Shown here piece after piece: positions 45,292 through 54,593 of a stretch of 64,000 nucleotides of DNA. Positions within the stretch are counted from its first letter, which is position 1. Each line of letters starts with the position of its first letter. Source of the stretch: an uncultured Candidatus Saccharibacteria bacterium (lineage in GTDB: Bacteria; Patescibacteriota; Saccharimonadia; Saccharimonadales; Saccharimonadaceae); the NCBI GenBank assembly GCA_937898545.1, contig CALEJV010000007.1:62001-126000 (forward strand), given 5' to 3'. The position numbers were made by a program, and so were the translations under genes. The notes below the pieces were generated by a model. The model saw only the letters and a program-made list of their open reading frames with translations. It was not told the origin of the DNA and made no database searches.

Positions 45292-45745
45292 TTAGGCTTG
45301 TGGTGGTTGTGGTTGTTGCGGCGTCTGTGGCTGCTGTGGTGGATAGTATGGTGTAGGCTGAGGTGCAACCGGCCCAAGGTACTGGCTCGAGCCAAAGCCG
45401 AGCATTGGGTATGCAATAACTGGGAGGAATAGCATCAACACACCAAAACCAGTCGACTTGCCAAAGGACTTAGCAAGCTCGAGCGCTGACACAATGGCAA
45501 CGTAGATATTAACAGAGAGCACAAACAACAGCAACACTGACTACTCAGGCTGGTCGATGATCTGCAGTAGGATGACAAATATTATAGATGAGGATAAGGG
45601 TAACCCAGCCTAGTTTGCTTGCCTTAGTAAATATCCGCCACATTGAGGCAAGTACGACTGCCATCACATTAAAGCTCAGGATGAGTATGATGATAACTAT
45701 GGCCTACACCAATGGGCTAGCAACACTGCTAGTCGCTGTGGCATA
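45292..45745 (-). pseudogene. Decayed membrane protein gene (DUF5684-like)
   Basis: The last 81 codons read LLLFVLSVNIYVAIVSALELAKSFGKSTGFG..LPVIAYPMLGFGSSQY plus a Pro/Gln tail, like the second half of DUF5684/signal-peptidase-I-like membrane proteins. Upstream, homologous sequence continues but is broken: TAG at 45541-45543 where a Trp codon would fit, an extra T near 45580-45590 shifting the frame (before it WRIFTKASKLGWVTLILIYN is clear), and another TAG at 45703-45705. Three lesions make a sequencing error unlikely. Confidence 0.7.
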
Positions 45746-45799
45746 TGAGGGGGCTAAATATAACTTGAAGGATAATCGTAGTCCACAATACTCTAAAGT

Positions 45800-46220
45800 T
45801 AGTGAATAAAGCTTGTTATAGCAGACAGCGTGGGATGTCGTAAATTGCGAGGTAGAAGAAGTATAGAGGTGGCTTATCGCGATTATGATTTATCTATTGA
45901 GAAAAATAGATAATACGAAAACACAAAGTAGTAAATAAGCGTATAGAAACAGAACACACTAAAAAGCTAATGCTAATATAACAGTAACTCCTTTGTGACT
46001 AAGTTTTGTCTTAGCTTCTATATTAGCTATTGCTTATCTATCTTTATCTTTCTCCATCTCATATTTTATTATTATATCTATCTATTTCTATCTATTTCTA
46101 TACCCATCTCTATATTTATCTATCTTTCTATTTCTCTATATCCATCCATATCGATTTCTCTCCTATTATATATAAATATATAAAAGAAGAGAAAAAAGAA
46201 CCCACGCTAACAGAGAAAAA
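45800..46220. other. Non-coding interval with a pyrimidine-rich tract
   Basis: No believable gene. From about 46020 to 46190 the plus strand is almost only T, C and A, with many imperfect copies of ATCTATCT, a decayed tetranucleotide repeat. It translates to low-complexity Ile/Ser/Tyr strings that should not be called proteins. Confidence 0.6.
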
Positions 46221-46227
46221 ACAGGGT

Positions 46228-46259
46228 AAAAAAGGCGAATTTCGAAATTCGCCTTTTTT
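46228..46259. terminator. Bidirectional terminator beside prfA
   Basis: A perfect 32-nt palindrome, AAAAAAGGCGAA...TTCGCCTTTTTT, giving a strong hairpin with a T run in both directions. It serves prfA on the minus strand. Confidence 0.92.
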
Positions 46260-46320
46260 GAAGGAAGAAAATGAGAGAAATAGAGGGGAGGAAGGGGTGA
46301 GAAGGTAGCAGAGCGAGGTG

Positions 46321-47391
46321 TTACTGCTCCGCCCCTTGTGCCTTCAGCTCGCGTTCGTAGCTTTGGAGGCGCTCGATGATGTCGTCGATGTCGCCACCGA
46401 GGGCAGCGGGGATGTTGCTGCGGCTATAGCGGATGCGGTGGTCGGTGATCCGATCTTGGGGAAAGTTGTAGGTGCGGATCTTCTCGCTGCGGTCGCCAGT
46501 GCCCACCAGAGCACGGCGCTCGGCAGTAAGCTTGGCGTTTTCTTCATCGATCTTGCGCTGGAGGAGGCGAGATCGTAGGACGCTCATAGCCTTCTCACGG
46601 TTTTTGATCTGCGACTTCTCATCTTGGTTAGTGACGATCATACCGGTCGGGAGGTGGGTGATGCGCACGGCTGAGTCGGTTGTATTGACGCTCTGCCCAC
46701 CGTGGCCGCTCGAGCGGTAGATGTCGATGCGGAGGTCATTGGGGTTGATGGTAATGTCTGTCTCTTCCGCCTCGGGTAAGACTGCCACTGTGGCGGTGCT
46801 GGTGTGGATGCGCCCTTGGCTCTCGGTAACGGGTACGCGCTGGACGCGGTGCACACCACCCTCGAACTTGAGCTTGGCGTAGGGTGCATCGCCCGAAATC
46901 TTGAAGATGACTTCTTTGTACCCACCAGAGTCGTTGGCGGACTCGCTCAGCAGCTCGGTGCGGTAACCATGCGCCTCACACCAGCGCAGATACATGCGGT
47001 AGAGCTCGGCCGCAAAGAGCGAGGCTTCGTCGCCGCCAGCGCCAGCCCGAATCTCCATGATGATATTCTTCTCGTCATTAGGGTCTTTAGGGGTGAGGAG
47101 GACGAAGAGCTCGTCGTCTAGCTGGGCAATGGTGGCTTCGTCTTCGGGAATCTCGAGCTTGGCGAGCTCGGCGAGCTCACCGTTGCCCTGAGCGAGCTGA
47201 CGCGCCTCGGCCAGCTGCTGCTCCACGGTAGCGCGCTTGGTAGCGGTAGCAATGATGGTCTCAAGCTCCGCAAAGCGCTTATTCTTAGCAGTAAAATCGG
47301 GTGCACTATACGCATCAGGCTGGGCAAGAAACTGCTCCAGCGCAGCACGCTCAGCCGTCAGGGTGGCGATATCGAGAGAAATTTTGGGCAT
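46321..47391 (-). CDS. prfA: Peptide chain release factor 1
   Basis: Ends translation at UAA and UAG. 356 residues: helical N-domain, then [24 protein letters not shown], the catalytic [24 protein letters not shown] with GGQ, and the [13 protein letters not shown] helix. TATAAT lies 9 nt before the ATG. Modified by PrmC. Confidence 0.97.
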   Translation of the reverse strand: MPKISLDIATLTAERAALEQFLAQPDAYSAPDFTAKNKRFAELETIIATATKRATVEQQLAEARQLAQGNGELAELAKLEIPEDEATIAQLDDELFVLLTPKDPNDEKNIIMEIRAGAGGDEASLFAAELYRMYLRWCEAHGYRTELLSESANDSGGYKEVIFKISGDAPYAKLKFEGGVHRVQRVPVTESQGRIHTSTATVAVLPEAEETDITINPNDLRIDIYRSSGHGGQSVNTTDSAVRITHLPTGMIVTNQDEKSQIKNREKAMSVLRSRLLQRKIDEENAKLTAERRALVGTGDRSEKIRTYNFPQDRITDHRIRYSRSNIPAALGGDIDDIIERLQSYERELKAQGAEQ

Positions 47392-47562
47392 ATACTAATG
47401 ATTATACCACGGGGGTGACTCTTGAGCTATTAGATATACTGAAGTTGCAAAGTAACTACCAACTCTACACAAGTGCCCACTACTTCGTCTCTTTGGAAGA
47501 AAAGAGAATACGTGTGAGGATTTAGGTATTTTTACTTGTAAATGCAGTTATTGCATAGTATC

Positions 47563-47592
47563 TTGACAAATTAAGAGAGAGAGTACCTTATG
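47563..47592 (+). promoter_or_regulatory. Promoter with short AG tract in the spacer
   Basis: TTGACA (47563-47568), a spacer that contains five AG units (47574-47583), and CTTATG (47587-47592) as -10. Spacing is 18 nt. Same layout as the promoter at 29988-30023. Confidence 0.45.
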
Positions 47593-47632
47593 TGGTATTA
47601 GGTAATGCCAATAAAAATCAGGAGCGAAAGCG

Positions 47633-48493
47633 ATGAACCAAGGTGAGCAGTCATCAGTGATGAAGTATTATGATACGAAGCATCTCACGGAGCAAGCCTA
47701 TGATAGGAGTGAGCAAGAACGTGTGTCTTGTGACCTCGAGAAGGTTCTTGCTCAGCCAGATAGTACAGAGGAATATCGGATTAAATCATTTAACGATGGT
47801 AATTCCCTCGACCAGTTTAAGACTTCTCTGGAACGTACATTCTCCGAATATTCGTTATTAGAACGAGAGACATTTCCAATGTCGACAGAGGTGACTGCTC
47901 GGTTCTTTACACCACATGAAACTACCCTTCACGAAGCAGATGGTATACCAGTAGAAATGCACACGTCTGTTGTGGCATTTGATGTCTTTGATAAACATGC
48001 AGAGAACCTTAATGGTCAGCGCCCAAAGAAGGGCACGGTAATACTCTTTAAGCTTTCGGCTAATATGGTTGGTGAAACGCAGCCAGCGCCCACTATGAAA
48101 GACTTTGCCTGGAATAAAAACTGTGCAGCTGGGGCACTTGTAGTTGAGGATGGACTGGAATTCTTCCACCTAACATATAGTAGTGACGAAAAAGTGGCAA
48201 TTGAAGTGCATCGCAAAGATCCAACTGAGGAAAGTGGCCATGCGGTAGATGCACAAATTGTTGAGAAAAAACCTGTATCTCCAATGATTGCAAAAATCAA
48301 CCCAATGAGCGAGCACGCCGTGCAGCTTAAAATGGAGGTAGAGAAGTTTATCGCGTCGCGAGAGAGGCTGGCGTACGAGAAAGAAGAAAACAATGTCCAG
48401 CTTGCAGATGACAGAATAGAGAGTCAACAGACTACTGTTCTAGATGACTCCAAAGAGAGCCAAACTAAAGAGGCGCGTAGCACAACTAAGTAA
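47633..48493 (+). CDS. Hypothetical soluble protein
   Basis: 286 residues, acidic, with no signal peptide or membrane segment. Beta-rich middle (EVTARFFTPHETTLHEADGI, VAFDVFDKH, KGTVILFKLSANMVGE, LEFFHLTYSSDEKVAIEVHR) between helical, charged ends. No family recognised. AGGAG precedes the ATG; base composition is more AT-rich than the ribosomal genes. Followed after 29 bp by the next unknown gene, so likely an operon. Confidence 0.7.
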   Translation: MNQGEQSSVMKYYDTKHLTEQAYDRSEQERVSCDLEKVLAQPDSTEEYRIKSFNDGNSLDQFKTSLERTFSEYSLLERETFPMSTEVTARFFTPHETTLHEADGIPVEMHTSVVAFDVFDKHAENLNGQRPKKGTVILFKLSANMVGETQPAPTMKDFAWNKNCAAGALVVEDGLEFFHLTYSSDEKVAIEVHRKDPTEESGHAVDAQIVEKKPVSPMIAKINPMSEHAVQLKMEVEKFIASRERLAYEKEENNVQLADDRIESQQTTVLDDSKESQTKEARSTTK

Positions 48494-48522
48494 ACCTATC
48501 ACTCAAGCGACATCTCAGCGAT

Positions 48523-49455
48523 ATGATAGAGAAGATTAGCAATAAACACGAGCAGCTACAGCAAAAACCATCTCAAGAGATAATACGTACTCACGAGATA
48601 TCATGGCATGCCCTGCGCGGCTATGACTTTGCCGGGCTCGAATCGATCCTCCAGTACGGCTTAGAGCCTGCTGATAACCAGCAAGATCATTGTGTGTGTT
48701 TGTCTGTTGCACCTGTCGCTGCGTGGTTGGCTGATAGACCAGCTAATTCGTTTTATACCTACACACTTCAAAATGGGATTAGCCTTGCAATTGATACAAG
48801 GCATAAACGCCCAACGGGCGACTATGGCGGCTTTTTGGACGAGATAAGGGTGAGCCATGTGCAGCCAGATAAAATTGCTGGAATTATGTTGCCAGACCAA
48901 GCGCTGAGCCAACCACTTGTAGATATGACAACCCAGAGTGAGCCCAGGAAACCCCAGCAAGCAGAGAGCTATATTCGTCGTACGGCAAGACATGTGCAAG
49001 CCTTGGGTGCAACGATAGGCGAGGCAGACCAAGCGTATTTGCAAGAAGCTATCGAATTGTCTCGTGATGGAAAGCCTTTTTCTCGTGAGCAGAATGATGC
49101 TATCCAAGCAATGTTTATGAATTATTACTCGCAATGTTTGGAGCAGTTAGGTTTGGAGCCGACTGTAGGAGAGATGATACAGCTTGTTTTTGCAAGAGCA
49201 AACAAAACCCTTGATGTTTATGGCTGGACGGAGGAGCAGAAGCAGGAAATTGACCGAAGAAATACTTGGGAGTCTGTGCAAAAAGTTGGTGCTTGTGCTT
49301 TGGGTGGTAGCAGTATATTTGGGAGTGATTATGATAGGCCTCCAAGAGTTATTGGAGGATTTGATGGATTAGTAAATTATGGGGAAAACCTAGGACTTAC
49401 TTCTAGTGATCTATACTTGTTGCGTCAGCGTCCTGTGAAGAAGCGTCGTCATTGA
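48523..49455 (+). CDS. Hypothetical protein with possible ADP-ribosyltransferase-like fold
   Basis: 310 residues. The N-terminal part reads HALRGYDFAGLESILQYGLEP, VCLSVAPVAAWL, SLAIDTR, then DEIRVSHVQPDKIAGIMLP. This order (His in the first strand, a helix ending in GL.P, a later Glu before a V.P..I.GI strand) is seen in ART-like and KptA-like folds. C-terminal 170 residues are helical, then Gly/Arg-rich, ending VKKRRH. No ribosome binding site is evident, so it may depend on the upstream gene. Assignment is tentative. Confidence 0.6.
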   Translation: MIEKISNKHEQLQQKPSQEIIRTHEISWHALRGYDFAGLESILQYGLEPADNQQDHCVCLSVAPVAAWLADRPANSFYTYTLQNGISLAIDTRHKRPTGDYGGFLDEIRVSHVQPDKIAGIMLPDQALSQPLVDMTTQSEPRKPQQAESYIRRTARHVQALGATIGEADQAYLQEAIELSRDGKPFSREQNDAIQAMFMNYYSQCLEQLGLEPTVGEMIQLVFARANKTLDVYGWTEEQKQEIDRRNTWESVQKVGACALGGSSIFGSDYDRPPRVIGGFDGLVNYGENLGLTSSDLYLLRQRPVKKRRH

Positions 49456-49589
49456 TTACGTGCGAGCTGCCTGTTTTCACTATTTTATCGTAACACCCCT
49501 GTAGGCGAATAGCTAGGTGCTTGATGTGCAAAGGACCTAGGGTGGCTAGTCTTTGTTTGTTATTTAGTGATGGCAGAGGAAGAGTGAGA

Positions 49590-49616
49590 TAAAAAGCACC
49601 TTCTAGAGAAGGTGCT
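49590..49616 (-). terminator. Terminator of rpmE
   Basis: AGCACCTTC (49595-49603) and GAAGGTGCT (49608-49616) with five T residues on the minus strand. Confidence 0.88.
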
Positions 49617-49642
49617 GTACGCTAAATGCCTGTAGTAGATTG

Positions 49643-49999
49643 CTACGCAGCCTTAGCGAAATCGTCTTTGCCAGCGCTTGCTTGAGCGGCTTTGGCGGCC
49701 TTTTTGGCGTTTTGCTTCTTGGCTTTGTTGGCCAGAGCGGCGCGGCGTGCCTCGGCGGCTTTGCGGCGTGCCTCGAAGCGGTCAACCCGGCCCTCGGTGT
49801 CGATAATCTTCTCCTCGCCGGTGAAGAATGGGTGAGACTTGCTGGAGATGTGGACCTTGACGAGTGGATACTCGTTGCCATCCTCCCAGGTGATGGTGTC
49901 GTCGGTAGCAACCGTCGACTGCGTCAAAAACGCAAAGCCCGCCTGATCATCGCTAAATACGACAGGGCGGTAGGTTTGTGGGTGAATACTGCTTTTCAT
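49643..49999 (-). CDS. rpmE: Ribosomal protein L31, type B
   Basis: 118 residues: [56 protein letters not shown], the type-B (zinc-independent) bL31 with no cysteine. A C-terminal Ala/Lys-rich extension of about 40 residues is unusual. ATG 49999 lies 9 nt after TACAAT; the longer start at 50038 would include the promoter. Confidence 0.94.
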   Translation of the reverse strand: MKSSIHPQTYRPVVFSDDQAGFAFLTQSTVATDDTITWEDGNEYPLVKVHISSKSHPFFTGEEKIIDTEGRVDRFEARRKAAEARRAALANKAKKQNAKKAAKAAQASAGKDDFAKAA

Positions 50000-50120
50000 A
50001 ACCGCTATATTGTAGCAGAGAGGGTGGGGGGTTGTCAAAGCAATGCCTTGATAGCCATAAAACTAAGCTATTCTGTTGAGAAAGTGGTATTATATCAGTA
50101 TCAGATAAGGAGAATAGTAT

Positions 50121-51710
50121 ATGCCACATGCCTCAGAACATATAACATTGCCAGACCATCACGAGCAGAGTGAGCTAAAAAAAGTACTCGCCTATAATGA
50201 GCAGAGTGAGCAAAGACACATCCCCAGCGAAAAGATCTATATACAGACTAAACTTAGCAAAGAATATCCTGGTGATGGTATTCGGCCAACGTATGAGGTA
50301 GATGGGCTGCGATTCTGCTTTCGCAATAGCGGCGAGGCACCACAGTTGCCGCACGCAGTGTATGCCGACCAAACGTATAAGAATCCACTGCCATCTGCCG
50401 ATCAAGAAGCTGTTGCGCAACAGATTGAGCAGTATTCTACATGGAAGCTCGATAGAGACAGTTGCTTAGTTGCAACGACAACACCAGAGGGAGTAATGAG
50501 ACTGTGTGAGAGGATCATTGGTGACATTGATGAGCAATTCTTGATTGGTCGATATGAAGACGATTTGCGCCGAGGCGACATCAGTACACCACGAATGCAA
50601 CGCTTGACAGATGAGATGATTGCTGCGGTTGCCTTCGATGAGGATAACGACCCAGCAGAAGAATCATCCAATACTGATGGATTGGCATTGGTGGTTGCAG
50701 CGTATTGTGGTGATATGACGGCTATGCAGTTGCTTGATCAAAAGCTAAATATGTTGTATCAAACACTCGAAGCCCAGCAACGAGAAGTGGAGATCGCGCT
50801 TGCTCGAGGATGGGCGACACGTCAGGAGAGTCGAGCCTTTGAGGGTTCTGAGATGCTGGGTGCAAGCGAAGTTGCGCTTGTCCACTCAACATCACATAGG
50901 GTTGAGCGCGATGATGAGGGCAATGTCATTTTGCGACCACTTGCTGCACACACTGATAGTGCGCAGCCTTATGCACGTTCTTCGCTACACTTTACGCCAA
51001 ATGGGCAGGTTGCATCGCATTCGTATGGGGCATGGGATCAGAGCAACAAGCTTATTGTGACCAATATGCAAGAGATGATTGATAGAAATGGCTTGCCTGT
51101 ATCGATGAATAGTTCAGATACATACTTTACGCGTAGCCCTGGCGAAGTTCTCGTGTTACCTGGCGCACTTGTTGTCGAACCAGTTGGAAATATAGAGGAT
51201 GGTAGTATTATTGCTGAGGACAGCGAGGGGTGTAAATATGTCGCGCGAGATAACTATACTGACAAGCAGAAGCAAGTGATTGCTCAGCTCGTTGTTGAAT
51301 ATGGGATCACCCCTGATGGATATAGCGATGAGGCGATTGTCCGCGAAGCAGCACTCCGCATGACGGAAGAACGTCTTGGCGTGCGCGAGTATACAACAAT
51401 TGGGCAGAATTATGCAATGAATGATGCGTTTGCACAGCGTTATGCTGCTCTTGCGGAGTCTTTGGGTATCGGTATGATTAGTCATATGAACTCGGCTGAT
51501 TATGCGATGGAACGTGCAGTGCAAGGTTTTTCGCAGGAGAGTGATTGGCATGATGATCCAACATTACACTTCTCAATGTTCCAAAATGGTAAACTGCCAT
51601 CGCTTGATGCAATGCGTACTGCGGTATGGGCTGGTTATTTACCAGCAGTCGATATTGCCAAAGCGCATACAAAAGCAGACGCGCACATCAATAGCGGTCT
51701 AGAATATTAG
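50121..51710 (+). CDS. Large hypothetical protein, possibly lineage-specific
   Basis: 529 residues, soluble. Helical N-terminus, a helical middle (about 160-240), then a beta-rich core from about residue 255: ALVHSTSHRVERDDEGNV, RSSLHFTPNGQVASHSYGAWD, IVTNMQEMIDRNGLPVSMNSSDTYFTRSPGEVLVLPGALVVEP. The C-terminus is helical. I do not recognise a described family. AAGGAGAA precedes the ATG. Confidence 0.7.
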   Translation: MPHASEHITLPDHHEQSELKKVLAYNEQSEQRHIPSEKIYIQTKLSKEYPGDGIRPTYEVDGLRFCFRNSGEAPQLPHAVYADQTYKNPLPSADQEAVAQQIEQYSTWKLDRDSCLVATTTPEGVMRLCERIIGDIDEQFLIGRYEDDLRRGDISTPRMQRLTDEMIAAVAFDEDNDPAEESSNTDGLALVVAAYCGDMTAMQLLDQKLNMLYQTLEAQQREVEIALARGWATRQESRAFEGSEMLGASEVALVHSTSHRVERDDEGNVILRPLAAHTDSAQPYARSSLHFTPNGQVASHSYGAWDQSNKLIVTNMQEMIDRNGLPVSMNSSDTYFTRSPGEVLVLPGALVVEPVGNIEDGSIIAEDSEGCKYVARDNYTDKQKQVIAQLVVEYGITPDGYSDEAIVREAALRMTEERLGVREYTTIGQNYAMNDAFAQRYAALAESLGIGMISHMNSADYAMERAVQGFSQESDWHDDPTLHFSMFQNGKLPSLDAMRTAVWAGYLPAVDIAKAHTKADAHINSGLEY

Positions 51711-51766
51711 CAGCTTTCTTGTATGAGAAAATGCAGCCATACCTATGAGAATGACGCATAGTATGC

Positions 51767-51851
51767 TATAATTATCCCGTAACCAACCATAACGACACAG
51801 CTCCACACCACTCCATACCGTGTGGGGCGAGGCAAAAAGGAGTAATGCGAT
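51767..51851 (+). promoter_or_regulatory. Promoter and structured leader of rpsB
   Basis: Extended -10 TGC TATAAT (51767-51772), then an 80-nt leader with hairpin CCACAC (51803-51808)/GTGTGG (51820-51825). Leaders before rpsB often bind S2 for feedback; whether this one does is inference. AAAAGGAG follows. Confidence 0.55.
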
Positions 51852-52553
51852 ATGGCCCTGCAGGCAGATATCAAGGCTTTGTTTGAAGCCGGTGCTCATT
51901 TTGGGCACAAGACCAGCCGGTGGCATCCGAAGATGGCACCATATATTCATAGTAAGCGGCAAGATAGCCACATCATCGACCTCGCGAAGACGGTCGAGGC
52001 GCTGAATGTGGCGCTGCCCATCATTAGCAAGACAGTGGCAAGTGGCAAGCAAGTCCTCTTCGTCGGCACCAAGAAGCAGGCGAAGGACATCACTCGCCAA
52101 GCTGCCGAGGCAGTTGGTCAGCCGTATGTTACCAACCGCTGGGTCGGTGGGATGCTTACTAATGTAACGACCACCACAGCGCAGATCAAGAAGCTCAAGG
52201 ACTTGGAGCGCCGCATGGCTAGTGGTGACCTTGAGAAGCGCTACAACAAGCTGGAGGTCCAGCGCTACCAAGAAGAGATCGACAGCCTCAACTTCAAATA
52301 CGGTGGTATCAAAGACCTCAATGGCAAGCCTGGCCTAGTGCTGGTGCTTGATATCTTGGCTGACAACAACGCATTGCGCGAGGCCAAGACGCTGGGTGTG
52401 CCAGTGATTGGTATTGTTGACACCAACGCCAACCCCGACTTGGTGGATTATCCTATTCCCGCCAACGATGATGCGATTAAGAGCCTGCAGCTGATGCTCG
52501 ATTACTTCAGTGCAGCAGTCAACGAAGGCAAAGCAACGAAGGAGGAGAACTAA
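51852..52553 (+). CDS. rpsB: Ribosomal protein S2
   Basis: 233 residues: LFEAGAHFGHKTSRWHPKMAPYI start, VLFVGTKKQAKDI, TNRWVGGMLTNV and GVPVIGIVDTNANPDLVDYPIPANDDA, as in uS2. Begins the translation-factor cluster; 2 nt separate it from tsf. Confidence 0.98.
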   Translation: MALQADIKALFEAGAHFGHKTSRWHPKMAPYIHSKRQDSHIIDLAKTVEALNVALPIISKTVASGKQVLFVGTKKQAKDITRQAAEAVGQPYVTNRWVGGMLTNVTTTTAQIKKLKDLERRMASGDLEKRYNKLEVQRYQEEIDSLNFKYGGIKDLNGKPGLVLVLDILADNNALREAKTLGVPVIGIVDTNANPDLVDYPIPANDDAIKSLQLMLDYFSAAVNEGKATKEEN

Positions 52554-52555
52554 CC

Positions 52556-53152
52556 ATGGCTGTGACGATTGATGACATTAAGAAGCTCAAGGAGCTAACT
52601 GGCATTGGCCTGACCGATGCCAAGAAGGCGCTGGTGGAGGCCGAAGGTGACTTCGACTCTGCGCTCAATGCCCTGCGCAAAAAGGGCCTGACCAAGGCGG
52701 AGAAAAAGGGCGACCGCGAGACCCGCGAAGGGTTGATCGAGAGCTATGTCCACAGTGGTCGGATCGGCGTGGTGGTTGAGGTGAACTGCGAGACAGATTT
52801 TGTGGCTCGTCTACCTGAGTTTAAGGAGTTTGCACACCAGATTGCTATGCAGGTTGCTGCAATGAACCCACGCTATGCTACGATGGACGACATCCCAGCT
52901 GAGGTGTACGACGCCAAGAAGCAGGAATTTCTCGCCAGCGATGCTTTGGCAAGCAAGCCTGAGGCAATGCATGACCAAATCGTCGAAGGGCAGCTCAAGA
53001 AGCACTTCGCCGAGCAGGTCTTGGCCGAGCAAGCCTTTGTGCTCGACGACAACAAGACAGTTGGCCAGCTCATCAAAGAGCAGGTGGCACTGCGCGGCGA
53101 GAATGTCCGCGTTAGCCAATTCAAGCGGATTGAGCTGGGCGTGACAGAGTAG
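52556..53152 (+). CDS. tsf: Elongation factor Ts
   Basis: Nucleotide exchange factor for EF-Tu. 198 residues, the short one-core form. TIDDIKKLKELTGIGLTDAKKALVEAEGDFDSALNALRKKG (UBA-like N-domain) and VVVEVNCETDFVAR with the EF-Tu contact TDFV. A strong terminator follows. Confidence 0.97.
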   Translation: MAVTIDDIKKLKELTGIGLTDAKKALVEAEGDFDSALNALRKKGLTKAEKKGDRETREGLIESYVHSGRIGVVVEVNCETDFVARLPEFKEFAHQIAMQVAAMNPRYATMDDIPAEVYDAKKQEFLASDALASKPEAMHDQIVEGQLKKHFAEQVLAEQAFVLDDNKTVGQLIKEQVALRGENVRVSQFKRIELGVTE

Positions 53153-53176
53153 TCACGAGGGAGTAAGCTTTTGCGT

Positions 53177-53212
53177 AGCGAGTGGCACGAAATGTGTGTC
53201 ACTCGCTTTTTT
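53177..53212 (+). terminator. Terminator after tsf
   Basis: AGCGAGTG (53177-53184) and CACTCGCT (53200-53207) followed by six T residues. Confidence 0.9.
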
Positions 53213-53278
53213 CTGTAAACTCTCCTCACGCCCCGGCAAATAATGGTACAATAAAGGAAAACCAAGAAGGAGATCGCG

Positions 53279-53833
53279 ATGTTTGATACCACCCCCTACG
53301 AAGAAAAGATGAACCATGTGCTGGAGCACCTGGAGGAGCGCCTGGGGAAGATCCGCACCGGCCGGGCTCACGCCAGTATGCTGGATGGCATTATGGTCGA
53401 GGCGTATGGCACCAGCATGCCGCTCAACCAAGTGGCTAACGTGACGGCACCAGAGGCAACACTGCTGCAGATCACGCCATTTGACCCAGCTAATTTGCAA
53501 AAGATTGCCAGCGCCATCCGAGCCGATCAAGCGCTTGGCCTCAACCCCAGCGATGATGGCCACGTCGTCCGAGTGCCAGTGCCACCACTGACGGAGGAGC
53601 GCCGTAAGCAACTGGTTAAGCAAGCCAGCGAGAAGGTAGAAGAAGCACGCATTGCGCTGCGCGGGGTACGCCAAGACGCCCTGAAGGATGCCAAGCGCCG
53701 CAAAGAAGCCAAGGAACTGAGTGAAGATGACGTGAAGGCGGTGGAGAAGGAGATCGATCGCCTCATGGCACAGCACCAAGCCACAATAGAAGCCGCCTTT
53801 GCCGCTAAAGAGAAGGATATTTTGACGATTTAA
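53279..53833 (+). CDS. frr: Ribosome recycling factor
   Basis: Splits the post-termination ribosome with EF-G. 184 residues: EERLGKIRTGRAHASMLDGIMVEAYG, PLNQVANVTAPEATLLQITPFD and VPVPPLTEERRKQLVKQ. AAGGAG and a TACAAT box lie upstream, so it has its own promoter after the tsf terminator. pyrH, often between tsf and frr, is absent. Confidence 0.97.
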   Translation: MFDTTPYEEKMNHVLEHLEERLGKIRTGRAHASMLDGIMVEAYGTSMPLNQVANVTAPEATLLQITPFDPANLQKIASAIRADQALGLNPSDDGHVVRVPVPPLTEERRKQLVKQASEKVEEARIALRGVRQDALKDAKRRKEAKELSEDDVKAVEKEIDRLMAQHQATIEAAFAAKEKDILTI

Positions 53834-53873
53834 TGATGCGCTCTCTGCTGACGTACGCAACCAACCGCCCATC

Positions 53874-54581
53874 ATGGAGCCAGGCATGAGTGCTACCATG
53901 CACTTGCCGCAGCATGTTGGCTATATTGTTGATGGCAATCGGCGCTGGGCCAAGCAGCGTGGCCTCTCAGCCCAAGAGGGGCACAGCGCGGGCTACGAGA
54001 AGCTGCGCGATATTGCTCTTACTACCATCGAGCGTGGCGTGCCCTACGTCAGCGCCTATATCTTTAGCACCGAGAACTGGCACCGCAGCGGCCCAGAGGT
54101 CAAGCACTTAATGAATCTGCTGGTGACAATGTTAGAGCGCGATCTGCCGATCTTCATCGAGCATGGGGTGCGTATCCGTGTGGCAGGGACACGCCTGCGC
54201 CTAAGCCGGCGGGTCAAGAAGGCGATCGACGCTGCCGAGGCTGCCACCAAGGATTTGCGGCAGGGTACAATGGTGCTGTCATTTAATTATGGTGGGCAGC
54301 AGGAGATCATTGATGCGGTCAATCGCTTACGCAAAACGCTTTCTGTCCACAAGAAGGTAACGGCCCAGATCTTTGAGCAATTTTTGTATACACCAGACGT
54401 GCCGCCGTGTGATTTGATCGTTCGCACTAGTGGTGAGCAGCGGCTGAGCAACTTCATGCTGTGGCGCAGTGCCTATAGCGAGCTGCTGTTCTTGGATAAA
54501 CCATGGCCAGATATGACACATGCCGACGTCGATGCTTTGCTGGCCGAGTATACCCGGCGGCAGCGACGCTTTGGAGGATAA
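53874..54581 (+). CDS. uppS: Isoprenyl (undecaprenyl) diphosphate synthase
   Basis: Builds the C55 lipid carrier for wall synthesis from IPP. About 235 residues with HVGYIVDGNRRWAK (catalytic Asp; DGNGRW in most), SAYIFSTENWHRS, LSFNYGGQQEI and DLIVRTSGEQRLSNFMLWRSAYSELLF. Start could be ATG 53874, 53886 or 53898. No MEP or mevalonate pathway gene is in the window. Confidence 0.95.
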   Translation: MEPGMSATMHLPQHVGYIVDGNRRWAKQRGLSAQEGHSAGYEKLRDIALTTIERGVPYVSAYIFSTENWHRSGPEVKHLMNLLVTMLERDLPIFIEHGVRIRVAGTRLRLSRRVKKAIDAAEAATKDLRQGTMVLSFNYGGQQEIIDAVNRLRKTLSVHKKVTAQIFEQFLYTPDVPPCDLIVRTSGEQRLSNFMLWRSAYSELLFLDKPWPDMTHADVDALLAEYTRRQRRFGG

Positions 54582-54593
54582 CGAAGGAGGAAT

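Noticed and set aside
45995..46308. Two frames of 62 and 92 residues in the pyrimidine-rich tract
   Set aside because: They translate a decayed ATCT repeat into low-complexity Ile/Ser/Tyr strings.
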